DNA of 64,000 nt from Kapaibacterium sp044224925 (GTDB lineage: Bacteria > Bacteroidota > Ignavibacteria > Kapaibacteriales > Kapaibacteriaceae). The translations under genes were made by a program, and so were the position numbers. The notes under the pieces were generated by a model. That model saw only the letters and a program-made list of their open reading frames with translations. It did not search any database and was not told the origin of the DNA. The stretch is taken from the NCBI GenBank assembly GCA_044224925.1, contig JBGAJM010000005.1:1-64000 (forward strand), written 5' to 3'. Shown piece after piece: positions 45,284-53,248 of the stretch (position 1 is its first letter; each line of letters opens with the position of its first letter).

Positions 45284-46645
45284 ATGCGTCTTGTTGTCTC
45301 TCTTCTAGCCCTTGTGCTATCAACGGTTGCCCTTCACGCCCAGAAATTCTGGGAGTCGACAACAGGGCCTGCTGCTTCCGTCACATGTTTGGCAGCGAAC
45401 ACGAAAGGAATGGTCTTCGCAGGTACCGACCTTGCCGGCATGTATCGCACGAGTGACCTCGGTCAAACGTGGGAATGGCTCAACGATGGGAACGAAGGTT
45501 CCGGTCTCGACCTTGATAAACCCATCAAGTCCGTTGATGTGGATGCCAACAATGTGATCTTCGTTTGCCAAGCCGGCAATGGTGTGTACAAGAGCACCGA
45601 TGATGGTGTGAGCTGGATCGATTGCAACAATGCTTCACTACCAAGCAAGCAAGTGGTGCATGCCACGATCAAGAACCGTCCCGGACAGCCCACGATGGTG
45701 GCCGTTGGGATCGATGGCGGCCCTTCCATGCGTCGCATGTATCTAAGTGAAGATGCCGGTGCAACGTGGACACAAGTGCCGTTGCCAGGCGTGGCCTATA
45801 CGGCCGTCTTCCAAGTTCATATCAGCCCGGATCCCAGCAGCACGAAGCTCTGGTGTATGATCGGGTATAACAAGGGTCTTTTCCGCACGACAGATGTCGG
45901 AGCAAGCTGGCGCCGGATCGACACGGATCCGTCCTCGGGTGAAGACAGCGATAACTATCGGAACATGGTCTGGACCTCGAATACGCGCGTCTATGTTGGA
46001 CGGAATCAATTGCAGGGTAGCGCCAAATGTCAGAATGCCTGCGTACTGCGCTCCGATGACGATGGTGAAACGTGGAAGTACTGTCTGACCGGATGGCCGA
46101 CGGCGAACTTCCAAAGCAACTACGTGAGCGGCTTCGGTGTTGGCAAGGGCGACGAGATCTATGCGACCACGTTCAAGTCCGGTACGTTCTATAGCTCCAA
46201 TGCCGGCGACAACTGGTCGGAGAAGAAGGACGGCATGGTGGACTTCAACGGCGATCAAACCGATGGAAGTGCCAACGGACTAGTGGTGACGTATCGCAAT
46301 CACGTCTTCATTGGGACACTGGGTGGTTTCGTTAGTCGCCATATCGATCCCACAACGTTCGTCCAAGACAATCCTGTCCCTGAGATACTGTCCTTGGGTG
46401 CACCAATGCCGAATCCAAGTGTCGACCGCATTCACATGCCACTCACGCTTGATGTTCCTGCATCGGTCACGGCTCGTGTTTATGCATCTACAGGGATGGA
46501 AGTTCTGCAGCCCTTTACGCAGATGTTCGAAGCCGGTTCGCACGACATCACCTTCGCAACTGCGTATCTGCCATCTGGTGTCTACTGCTATCGTGTGGAA
46601 GCGAACGGCTCTGTTCGTTCCGGCACCTTCACTGTGCAGCGATAG
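45284..46645 (+). CDS. Secreted BNR-repeat beta-propeller protein with T9SS sorting domain
   Basis: A 453-residue exported protein. Signal peptide about 1-20 (LHAQ). About six BNR/sialidase-type repeats with the S/T-x-D-x-G-x-T/S-W pattern (TSDLGQTW, STDDGVSW, SEDAGATW, TTDVGASW, SDDDGETW, SSNAGDNW) form a beta-propeller. The last 80 residues are a T9SS sorting domain (PMPNPSVDRIHM, YASTGMEVLQ, LPSGVYCYRV). Sialidase catalytic residues are not evident, so it is probably not an enzyme. ATG 45284 is preferred over an in-frame start 27 bases earlier. It overlaps the converging lipoprotein gene by 17 bases. Confidence 0.85.
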   Translation: MRLVVSLLALVLSTVALHAQKFWESTTGPAASVTCLAANTKGMVFAGTDLAGMYRTSDLGQTWEWLNDGNEGSGLDLDKPIKSVDVDANNVIFVCQAGNGVYKSTDDGVSWIDCNNASLPSKQVVHATIKNRPGQPTMVAVGIDGGPSMRRMYLSEDAGATWTQVPLPGVAYTAVFQVHISPDPSSTKLWCMIGYNKGLFRTTDVGASWRRIDTDPSSGEDSDNYRNMVWTSNTRVYVGRNQLQGSAKCQNACVLRSDDDGETWKYCLTGWPTANFQSNYVSGFGVGKGDEIYATTFKSGTFYSSNAGDNWSEKKDGMVDFNGDQTDGSANGLVVTYRNHVFIGTLGGFVSRHIDPTTFVQDNPVPEILSLGAPMPNPSVDRIHMPLTLDVPASVTARVYASTGMEVLQPFTQMFEAGSHDITFATAYLPSGVYCYRVEANGSVRSGTFTVQR

Positions 46646-47057
46646 TTGGCCAACGTGTAATGAACCACTGGTCGTTGAGTCGGGTGGTCCCGAACGACAT
46701 GGTGCGGATATAGTCGATCTGAACGGACACATTGTGTGCTACGGCACTCAGCGTGTCCGTTTTTGTTGAGGTGATCTCTTTGCTTGCCATCAACCGTTGC
46801 AAGCGTCGCACTTCGTCCTTCAGTTCGTACTTCTCCATGGCCAACAACTTCCTTCCACTCGCATGGGCAAGAAGCTCGGTTGCCGCGTCGGCATTCCCAC
46901 TGTCCAGTTCGGCCTTGAACAGATAGACCACACCAACAGAGCTTCGCTGACTTCGTTCGATCTGCGGCTTCGCCTTCGATCCGCCAACGACGAAGAGCTC
47001 ACAGCCAACGAGTGAGGCTGTGGTAAGAAAGAGCGTTACGATGGTAGTGTGTTTCAT
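46629..47057 (-). CDS. Small lipoprotein of unknown function
   Basis: A 142-residue protein with a signal sequence ending in a lipobox, SLVGC, at about residue 19, so probably a lipid-anchored membrane protein. The rest is mostly helical (ELKDEVRRLQRLMASK) with a C-terminal beta segment (SVQIDYIRTMSFGTTRLNDQWFI) that may be a small NTF2-like or lipocalin-type domain. No family recognised. Overlaps the hydrolase gene by ATGA; last of the glyS-rpoD-trmD series. Confidence 0.7.
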   Translation of the reverse strand: MKHTTIVTLFLTTASLVGCELFVVGGSKAKPQIERSQRSSVGVVYLFKAELDSGNADAATELLAHASGRKLLAMEKYELKDEVRRLQRLMASKEITSTKTDTLSAVAHNVSVQIDYIRTMSFGTTRLNDQWFITRWPTIAAQ

Positions 47058-47899
47058 TGGAGAAGCCAGTCTGCAGTTTGTTCGATCGCCGACACGAAGG
47101 CCGGAGTGATCCGATCGACGGGATGCGTGATCCCGAACGTATGACCTGTTTGAGAAAGTGTGCGAAGTTGTTCTTCCGTCCCTGCCGCCCTCACGAGTCC
47201 TTCGACCTCTCGAAGGGGGACCGTGACGTCTTGCTCAGCATGCAGGTAGAGCATGCGTCCTGCAAGTGCACGCGATGCTTCGAGCAGATCGAATCGCGTG
47301 GCGTTGTCCTCAACATCCAGAAGGTAGGAGGAGTTCATGGCGAGCATTTGACCGGTGCGCGTGTTCTCCATGTCGATGTGTCCGGCGGCGAGCCAGGCAT
47401 CGCGCTGACGTGGGGTCCACCGCTGCCATTCGGCAATGGAGTTCCACACCACCAGCTTACCAAGTGCGAACGGCCCCTGTGCTGCCTGCAAAAGTTCGCG
47501 CCCAATGATGTGGGCGAGGCCACCACCACGAGAATGCCCCACGATGTGAAGTGTGCCATTCCAGCGATCTCCAAGCTCCTGTGGGAGATCCGAGATCAGT
47601 GTATGGACATCGGCGAGTTCGGCCGTGATGGTGTTGCGTGCAAAGTCGTCAACGCTGACCACGCGATCGTTCGTGCCTTGCATGCCGTTGAGTGATGTAT
47701 CCATGCGCACGGCGATGGCACCTCGTGCTGCAAGCGCCTGCGCGGCGAAGGGGAAGAAGCCCCAGTTTCGAAAGCCCTTGAAGCCATGCAACAGCAGGAC
47801 AACGGGCAGGGGAGCGAGGGACAGAGGGTCGGTGATCGTGAACGTAATGTCGCGATCGGCCTCGTTGATGCAGCTTGATGTACGTTCAGCCGTGATCAT
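47054..47899 (-). CDS. Alpha/beta hydrolase
   Basis: A 281-residue serine hydrolase of the dienelactone-hydrolase/esterase type. VLLLHGFKGFRNWGFFP forms the oxyanion region, GHSRGGG is the nucleophile elbow, a late HAEQDVTVPL carries the acid residue, and SQTGHTFGITHP carries the catalytic histidine. No signal peptide. The substrate is unknown. Four-base overlaps with trmD and the lipoprotein gene indicate co-transcription but not function. Confidence 0.85.
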   Translation of the reverse strand: MITAERTSSCINEADRDITFTITDPLSLAPLPVVLLLHGFKGFRNWGFFPFAAQALAARGAIAVRMDTSLNGMQGTNDRVVSVDDFARNTITAELADVHTLISDLPQELGDRWNGTLHIVGHSRGGGLAHIIGRELLQAAQGPFALGKLVVWNSIAEWQRWTPRQRDAWLAAGHIDMENTRTGQMLAMNSSYLLDVEDNATRFDLLEASRALAGRMLYLHAEQDVTVPLREVEGLVRAAGTEEQLRTLSQTGHTFGITHPVDRITPAFVSAIEQTADWLLQ

Positions 47900-48585
47900 G
47901 GGAGAAGGTCCGGTCTACGTTCTTGTGTCTTCTTCAATGCCTGTTCCTGACGCCACTTCTTGATGGCCGCATGATTCCCGCTCGTGAGCACTTCGGGCAC
48001 GCGAAGGCCGCGAAACTCTGCGGGCTTGGTGTAATGCGGTGCATCGAGCAGTCCGGTCATGAACGAATCTTCAAGGAGCGACTCTGCATCACTGATGGCC
48101 CCGGGGACGAGACGCACAACGGCGTCAACAAGGACGGCCGCTGCAAGTTCACCGCCGGTGAGCACGTAGTCGCCAACACTGATCTCGCGCGTGACGAGCA
48201 CATCGCGAATGCGTTGGTCGATGCCTTTGTAATGTCCGCACAAGAGGATCAGGTTGCGTTGAATGGAGAGGGCATTGCACATGTCTTGTGTGAGCACTTC
48301 TCCGTCCGGACAGAGGTAGATCACATCGTCGTAGGTGCGCTCCGACTGCAAGCTCTCGATGCACTCGAAGATCGGTCCGCACTCAAGGATCATCCCCGCC
48401 CCGCCACCATACGGCGTGTCGTCGATGTGCTTGAACCGGTCGTGGGCATAGTCGTGCAGATTGTGCGTGACGATGGTCACCAATCCCGACGTGCGTGCGC
48501 GACCGACAATGCTGTTCTCGAGGACGCTCGTGAGGATCTGCGGGATCGCACACACAACGTCGATCCGAAGTGCAGGGTCAGGCAT
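47896..48585 (-). CDS. trmD: tRNA (guanine-N1)-methyltransferase TrmD
   Basis: SPOUT-class enzyme that makes m1G37 in tRNAs reading CNN codons and prevents frameshifting. The 229-residue protein has the knot motifs DDTPYGGGAGMIL, LCGHYKGIDQRI and SVGDYVLTGGELAA. It overlaps rimM by eight bases. The ribosomal-protein genes rpsP and rplS that often flank rimM-trmD are absent; rpoD and a hydrolase gene take their place. Confidence 0.96.
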   Translation of the reverse strand: MPDPALRIDVVCAIPQILTSVLENSIVGRARTSGLVTIVTHNLHDYAHDRFKHIDDTPYGGGAGMILECGPIFECIESLQSERTYDDVIYLCPDGEVLTQDMCNALSIQRNLILLCGHYKGIDQRIRDVLVTREISVGDYVLTGGELAAAVLVDAVVRLVPGAISDAESLLEDSFMTGLLDAPHYTKPAEFRGLRVPEVLTSGNHAAIKKWRQEQALKKTQERRPDLLP

Positions 48586-49132
48586 CGTGTTCCTCCTCGG
48601 AGGTGGTATCGAGGTCCGTCAAGCCCGGAAGGAGATGCACGGTGATGCAGCGAGCAGGAAGGTCGACATGGCGGATCACATCGTCGATCACGGGCAGCGG
48701 AATCGTGCTGCCGTCCGGGCGCGTCACGACCCATACATCGTTCGCCGGCATGAGCCACACGTCGGTGACCACGCCGAGCTCCGTACCATCATCACCTGTG
48801 ATCACCCGACATCCTTCGATGTCGCCAATGGCATACCGATCCGACGTGGGTGTGCGAAGCGCATCGGCGCGCACGTAGACGGCCTGGTCGACGATGGAAG
48901 TGGCGGCTTCGGCCGAGTCGATCCCACGGAGCGACAGGCGCGGTTCGCGCGATGCCTCGTGGTATTCGCGCACCACGTAGGTGCGTGCGAACTCACGTGA
49001 GAAGCCAATGCCCACTTCTGCACCGGCAGGGAGTGAAACAGACAGACCCACGGTGTCTTGGAGGACAACCGCGCCGTCCAATCCGTGGGTGCGACCGATC
49101 ACACCGATGTACTCGCTGAATCCAGGGTCCAT
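48578..49132 (-). CDS. rimM: Ribosome maturation factor RimM
   Basis: Assists 30S assembly near the head region. The 184-residue protein has the family's start YIGVIGRTHGLDGAVVL, a PRC-barrel (about 100-165) and a short acidic tail. ATG 49132 is chosen because the family begins right after it; the frame stays open upstream through the hairpin and into the end of rpoD, which is not likely coding. It is separated from rpoD by a 11-base inverted repeat (49140-49162). Confidence 0.93.
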   Translation of the reverse strand: MDPGFSEYIGVIGRTHGLDGAVVLQDTVGLSVSLPAGAEVGIGFSREFARTYVVREYHEASREPRLSLRGIDSAEAATSIVDQAVYVRADALRTPTSDRYAIGDIEGCRVITGDDGTELGVVTDVWLMPANDVWVVTRPDGSTIPLPVIDDVIRHVDLPARCITVHLLPGLTDLDTTSEEEHDA

Positions 49133-49139
49133 ATAGAGG

Positions 49140-49162
49140 AAGGGCACGCAGTGCGTGCCCTT
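49140..49162. repeat. Hairpin between rpoD and rimM
   Basis: An 11-base perfect inverted repeat (49140-49150 with 49152-49162) is centred on one base. On the minus strand it is followed by a pyrimidine-rich CCTCTAT rather than a T-run, so it might be a weak terminator/attenuator that lowers rimM-trmD expression relative to rpoD, or a site that protects or processes the mRNA. It lies only eight bases before the rimM ATG. Confidence 0.6.
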
Positions 49163-49169
49163 TGATGTG

Positions 49170-50033
49170 TTATCCCAAGTATGCGCGAAGCGCCTTGCTT
49201 CGAGAGGCATGGCGCAATCGGCGAATGGCCTTTTCCTTGATCTGACGAACACGTTCGCGCGTGAGATTGAACTTCTCGCCGATCTCTTCAAGCGTCAAAC
49301 ACTGCGAGTCATCCAGGCCGAAGTACAATCGGATCACTTCTGCTTCGCGTTCGCTGAGTGTCTTCAAGACCTGTTGCACTTCAACGCGCAACGACTCGCG
49401 CATGAGCTCGCTATCGGGAGGCGGTTGTTGATCGTTCGGCAGAATGTCGAGCAGACGATTGTCTTCACCTTGCACGAATGGCGCGTCGACCGAGAGGTGA
49501 CGACCGGAGATCTTGATGGTCTCGGAGATCTCGGCGATCGACATGTCCAATTGTTCTGCCAGTTCCGCTGCCGTTGGTTCGCGCTCGTAAGCTTGTTCGA
49601 GCTCGCTGAACTTCTTGCCGATCTTGTTCAACGCACCCACACGATTCAACGGCAATCGAACGATACGCGACTGCTCGGCCAGAGCCTGCAGGATCGACTG
49701 ACGGATCCACCAGACGGCGTACGAGATGAACTTGAATCCGCGGGTCTCATCGAAACGCTTTGCGGCCTTGATCAAACCAAGGTTGCCTTCGTTGATCAGG
49801 TCGCCCAGCGACAATCCCTGATTTTGATACTGCTTCGCCACCGAAACCACGAAACGGAGATTGGCCTTCACCAGACGTTCAAGTGCGATGTTGCCCTCAA
49901 AGCCCCCGCGACGGATCGCCTGAGCAAGAACGATCTCGTCATCTCCGGTGAGGAGTTCGACGCGACCGATCTCCTGTAGGTATTTATCGAGGGATTGACT
50001 CTCGCGATTCGTGTATTGTTTTGTGATTCTCAT
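49170..50033 (-). CDS. rpoD: Primary RNA polymerase sigma factor, short Bacteroidota type
   Basis: A 287-residue sigma-70 factor that directs general transcription. It lacks the long region 1.1 and non-conserved region of proteobacterial RpoD, as the Bacteroidota factor does. Region 1.2 begins at TNRESQSLDKYLQEIGR; region 2 has FKFISYAVWWIRQSI; region 3 follows; region 4.2 has LTLEEIGEKFNLTRERVRQIKEKAIRRLRH. This factor type recognises TAnnTTTG boxes, of which several are seen in this window, and one (50069-50076) stands upstream of its own gene. Confidence 0.97.
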   Translation of the reverse strand: MRITKQYTNRESQSLDKYLQEIGRVELLTGDDEIVLAQAIRRGGFEGNIALERLVKANLRFVVSVAKQYQNQGLSLGDLINEGNLGLIKAAKRFDETRGFKFISYAVWWIRQSILQALAEQSRIVRLPLNRVGALNKIGKKFSELEQAYEREPTAAELAEQLDMSIAEISETIKISGRHLSVDAPFVQGEDNRLLDILPNDQQPPPDSELMRESLRVEVQQVLKTLSEREAEVIRLYFGLDDSQCLTLEEIGEKFNLTRERVRQIKEKAIRRLRHASRSKALRAYLG

Positions 50034-50068
50034 GGGGTTCCGTCAGTTGACACATGTATGCAAGGGTG

Positions 50069-50076
50069 CAAAGTTA
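50069..50076 (-). promoter_or_regulatory. TAnnTTTG promoter box for rpoD
   Basis: TAACTTTG on the minus strand overlaps the stop codon of the S41 protease gene and lies 35 bases before the rpoD start at 50033. It gives rpoD its own promoter inside the larger series and a leader of about 30 nt. Confidence 0.6.
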
Positions 50077-51723
50077 CTGCTCTCCGACCGATTCTGATTC
50101 AAGCATTCCTGCATATCGTTGCGATGTGACGATCCGGAGGGCAGCTTTTACGTACGGGTCCATCGTCAAGGAACGAGATTGCCGCAGTTGGTCGTTGCTG
50201 AAGCGGGCGCGGACCTCGATGTCCAAAAGCTCGCGGATCAAGTCTCCGTGCTGTCGAATGGCCTTCGGGATCTCTCGTTCCATGGCCTTTTCGGTGGCCT
50301 CGATCGATTTGACCATCGATGCGGCCCACTTTTCGGATTCGATCCGGTTTTTTGCAGCGACGAGGTCAGAAAGGGCCTTCGAGCGCTTTTCCATCGGTTG
50401 AGCTTCTATGAAACGGATGAAGCCCTCCAGCATTGCTTTGTCGACGGAGAAGGAAGGCGGCAGGGAATCAAGGGTGGCGCTCAGGATGGTGCCATAGCGG
50501 AAGACGAGGGCCTCGTCCACCAGTTGCTGGACGATAGCCGGGAAAATGGAGTCGTTGACCGTGGTGTCCGGCTCGATCCCGTCCAGCTCATGCACGATGC
50601 GACGGTTCTTGGTGTAGAAGTGGGCCGTGTCCGAATGGTGCTGCACGGTTCCACGTCGCGCGGCATAGTCGATCTTCTGAATGCACCGGCCGGATGGCGT
50701 GAAGTATCGCGACGTGGTGATCTTCATGCTTGCATCGTGGGGGAGCTGGACCACGGTTTGGACCAGTCCCTTGCCGTAGGACTGTCGACCGATCACAACG
50801 CCGCGATCGAGGTCCTGAATGGCACCGGCAACGATCTCGCTGGCACTGGCGCTCCGGTCATTGATCAACACGGTCAACGGCACCGTTGGCTCGATGGGCT
50901 CGATGTCCGAGGTGATCGTTCGGGTGTCTTGACCCTCGCGGCCACGTGTTGAGACGATCACGCTTCCCTTGGGAACGAAGATCTTGCAGATGCCAACGGC
51001 CGCATCGAGCAATCCGCCCGGATTGTCGCGCAGGTCGAGGATCACGCCCTTGAGCGGTGCCTTCGAACGGAAATCGTCGAGTGCCCGACGTACGTCCTCT
51101 GCACTGCGACGTGAGAAGCGGGTGAGACGGATGTAGCCAACGTTGGAAGGAAGGAGTTCCTTGTAGGAGATGTTCTCGAGGTCGAGCTCTGATCGGCGAA
51201 CGTGGACGATGATCGTGTCCGAACGTCCTTCACGGAGTGCCTTGATCACGGCAACTGAACCCGGCGTGCCGCGCGTGATCTTCCGAAGGTCCTTCGACTG
51301 GATCCGCTCGACGTAGACCGAATCGATGTACAGGAGTCGGTCACCTATACGCAGCCCGGCCTGCTTTGCGGGCATGCCGTCGCGGACGTTGGTGATGGTG
51401 AGGTTCGAATCGACGTGACCCACGGTGAAGCCGAACCCGGTATAGGTTCCGGTGGAGAGCATGTCGATGTCCTCGCTCTCACCACTGTTCATGTAGACGG
51501 TATAGGGATCGAGCGTCTCGAGCATGCCGTCGATACCGGCTTCGATAAGCTCTTGCGGGTCGACATCGTCGACGTAGCCGGAGTGTACCTCGCGGACCAC
51601 GGCACCAAATGTCTCCATGGCGCGACCGATGCGGGCATAGATCGACGTGTCTCCCATGGAGATGAAACCGATCGAACACGTCGCTACGATGAGCCCGCCG
51701 AGCACAACAACGCGATACTTCAT
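50074..51723 (-). CDS. C-terminal processing protease (S41 family)
   Basis: A 549-residue periplasmic or membrane-linked protease of the tail-specific type. A hydrophobic N-terminus (about 4-24) is a signal or anchor. A PDZ domain lies about 85-170. The catalytic serine is in NDRSASASEIVAGA (about 293) and the lysine in SYGKGLVQT. The C-terminal 150 residues are helical. It cleaves proteins near their C-termini in other bacteria; the substrate here is unknown. It lies 39 bases after glyS and 40 before rpoD. Confidence 0.9.
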   Translation of the reverse strand: MKYRVVVLGGLIVATCSIGFISMGDTSIYARIGRAMETFGAVVREVHSGYVDDVDPQELIEAGIDGMLETLDPYTVYMNSGESEDIDMLSTGTYTGFGFTVGHVDSNLTITNVRDGMPAKQAGLRIGDRLLYIDSVYVERIQSKDLRKITRGTPGSVAVIKALREGRSDTIIVHVRRSELDLENISYKELLPSNVGYIRLTRFSRRSAEDVRRALDDFRSKAPLKGVILDLRDNPGGLLDAAVGICKIFVPKGSVIVSTRGREGQDTRTITSDIEPIEPTVPLTVLINDRSASASEIVAGAIQDLDRGVVIGRQSYGKGLVQTVVQLPHDASMKITTSRYFTPSGRCIQKIDYAARRGTVQHHSDTAHFYTKNRRIVHELDGIEPDTTVNDSIFPAIVQQLVDEALVFRYGTILSATLDSLPPSFSVDKAMLEGFIRFIEAQPMEKRSKALSDLVAAKNRIESEKWAASMVKSIEATEKAMEREIPKAIRQHGDLIRELLDIEVRARFSNDQLRQSRSLTMDPYVKAALRIVTSQRYAGMLESESVGEQ

Positions 51724-51762
51724 GAAAAGCTGCCTAGAGGTGGTGCATGCCGATCAACTTGA

Positions 51763-53181
51763 TCAGCGCTTGATACGACGACGGATGATCTCTTCGAGTG
51801 CGTCGGCCGGCACACGTTCCTGCTGCATGGTGTCGCGATCTCGAAGGGTGACCGTTCCATCGGCCGTCGTGTCTCCGTCCACCGTGATGCAGAAGGGCGT
51901 ACCCACTTCATCCTGGCGACGGTAGCGTCGACCGATCGCTCCGCTGGTGTCGTAATCAACACGAAAACTCCGCTGAAGTTCCGTATAGATCTTCATGGCT
52001 GCTTCGGGAAGACCGTCTTTGTTCACCAAGGGGAAGATCGCCGCGGTCACAGGGGCCAGGGAGGGATGGAGGCGCAACACATTCCGCACTTCCGATGTGC
52101 CATCGTCGTTCTGGACATGTTCTTCGGCATAGGCGTCGCAGAGCACGGCCATGAAGGTGCGTGTTGCACCAACGGCGGTCTCGATCACGTAGGGCGTGTA
52201 GCGTTCGCGCGACACCGTGTCGACGTATTCCAGTTTCTTGCCCGAGAACTCCTGATGCTTGCCAAGGTCGAAGTCGGTCCGTGAATGGATCCCTTCCACC
52301 TCGCCCCATCCAAAGGGATACAGGAATTCAATGTCCTCTGCGGCCGCTGCATAGTGGGCCAGCTTGTCATGCGGCTTGCGGCGCAGGTTCTCGGGATTGA
52401 TGCCAAGCGAGAGGAACCAGTCCCACCGCTGCTGACGCCAATACTCGAACCATTCACCTTCGGTGCCGGGCGGAATGAAGAACTGCATCTCCATCTGCTC
52501 GAACTCGCGCGTCCGGAACAGGAAGTTCTTGGTGTTGATCTCGTTACGGAACGACTTGCCGATCTGGGCAATGCCGAACGGCGGCTTCATACGTGCTGAA
52601 TCCATCACGTTCTTGAAGTTCACGAAGATGCCCTGGGCGGTCTCGGGACGCAGATAGACGGCATTGCCGGAATCTTCCACCGGACCCATGAAGGTCTTGA
52701 ACATCAAATTGAAGTTCCGTACCTCCGTCCACTCCGTTGTGCCGGACACGGGATCGGGAATGGCGAACTCGGTGATGATGTTGTAGTAGTCTTCGTTGGT
52801 TTGGACGGCGGCAAGGCGGGCTTCGATGGCATCGGCCTCGGCGGTCTTCTTCTTGTTGCGCAAGGCAAGGATGCGCTCCTCGATGAGATTGTCGGCGCGG
52901 TAGCGTGCCTTCGACGTCTTGTTGTCGATCATCGGATCCGAGAACTGCTGCACGTGACCGGATGCCTCCCACACCCTGGGGTGCATGAGGATCGAGGCGT
53001 CGAGTCCTACGATGTCGGGACGGTACGTCATGGCTTTCCACCATGCGTCCTTGATGTTGCGGAGGAGTTCGATGCCAAGCGGACCGAAATCCCAGCAGCC
53101 ATTCAGGCCGCCATAGATCTCGGATGATTGGAAGACGAAGCCTTTGCGTTTCGAGAGGGAGAGGATGTCGTCAAGTGTCAT
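51763..53181 (-). CDS. glyS: Glycine--tRNA ligase, homodimeric class II type
   Basis: Charges tRNA-Gly. The 472-residue enzyme is of the alpha2 type (not alpha2beta2). It has KRKGFVFQSSEIYGGLNGCWDFGPLG at the start, a class II motif 2 (GIAQIGKSFRNEI), the glycine-specific EFEQMEMQFF segment and a C-terminal anticodon-binding domain (about 360-460). ATG 53181 is the family start; a few in-frame residues upstream are not needed. A CGATTTTG (53188-53195), with TA replaced by CG, sits six bases before it. Confidence 0.95.
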   Translation of the reverse strand: MTLDDILSLSKRKGFVFQSSEIYGGLNGCWDFGPLGIELLRNIKDAWWKAMTYRPDIVGLDASILMHPRVWEASGHVQQFSDPMIDNKTSKARYRADNLIEERILALRNKKKTAEADAIEARLAAVQTNEDYYNIITEFAIPDPVSGTTEWTEVRNFNLMFKTFMGPVEDSGNAVYLRPETAQGIFVNFKNVMDSARMKPPFGIAQIGKSFRNEINTKNFLFRTREFEQMEMQFFIPPGTEGEWFEYWRQQRWDWFLSLGINPENLRRKPHDKLAHYAAAAEDIEFLYPFGWGEVEGIHSRTDFDLGKHQEFSGKKLEYVDTVSRERYTPYVIETAVGATRTFMAVLCDAYAEEHVQNDDGTSEVRNVLRLHPSLAPVTAAIFPLVNKDGLPEAAMKIYTELQRSFRVDYDTSGAIGRRYRRQDEVGTPFCITVDGDTTADGTVTLRDRDTMQQERVPADALEEIIRRRIKR

Positions 53182-53187
53182 AACAAG

Positions 53188-53195
53188 CAAAATCG
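53188..53195 (-). promoter_or_regulatory. Degenerate TAnnTTTG-like box before glyS
   Basis: CGATTTTG on the minus strand ends six bases before the glyS ATG, the same place as the exact boxes before hisC-like, metH and queE, but its first two bases differ from the consensus. It may be a weak promoter. Confidence 0.3.
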
Positions 53196-53248
53196 CCTTT
53201 TTCCTGTAAGTTTACAAGGTTCATCCGCTTACGGAACCCCAACGCACC

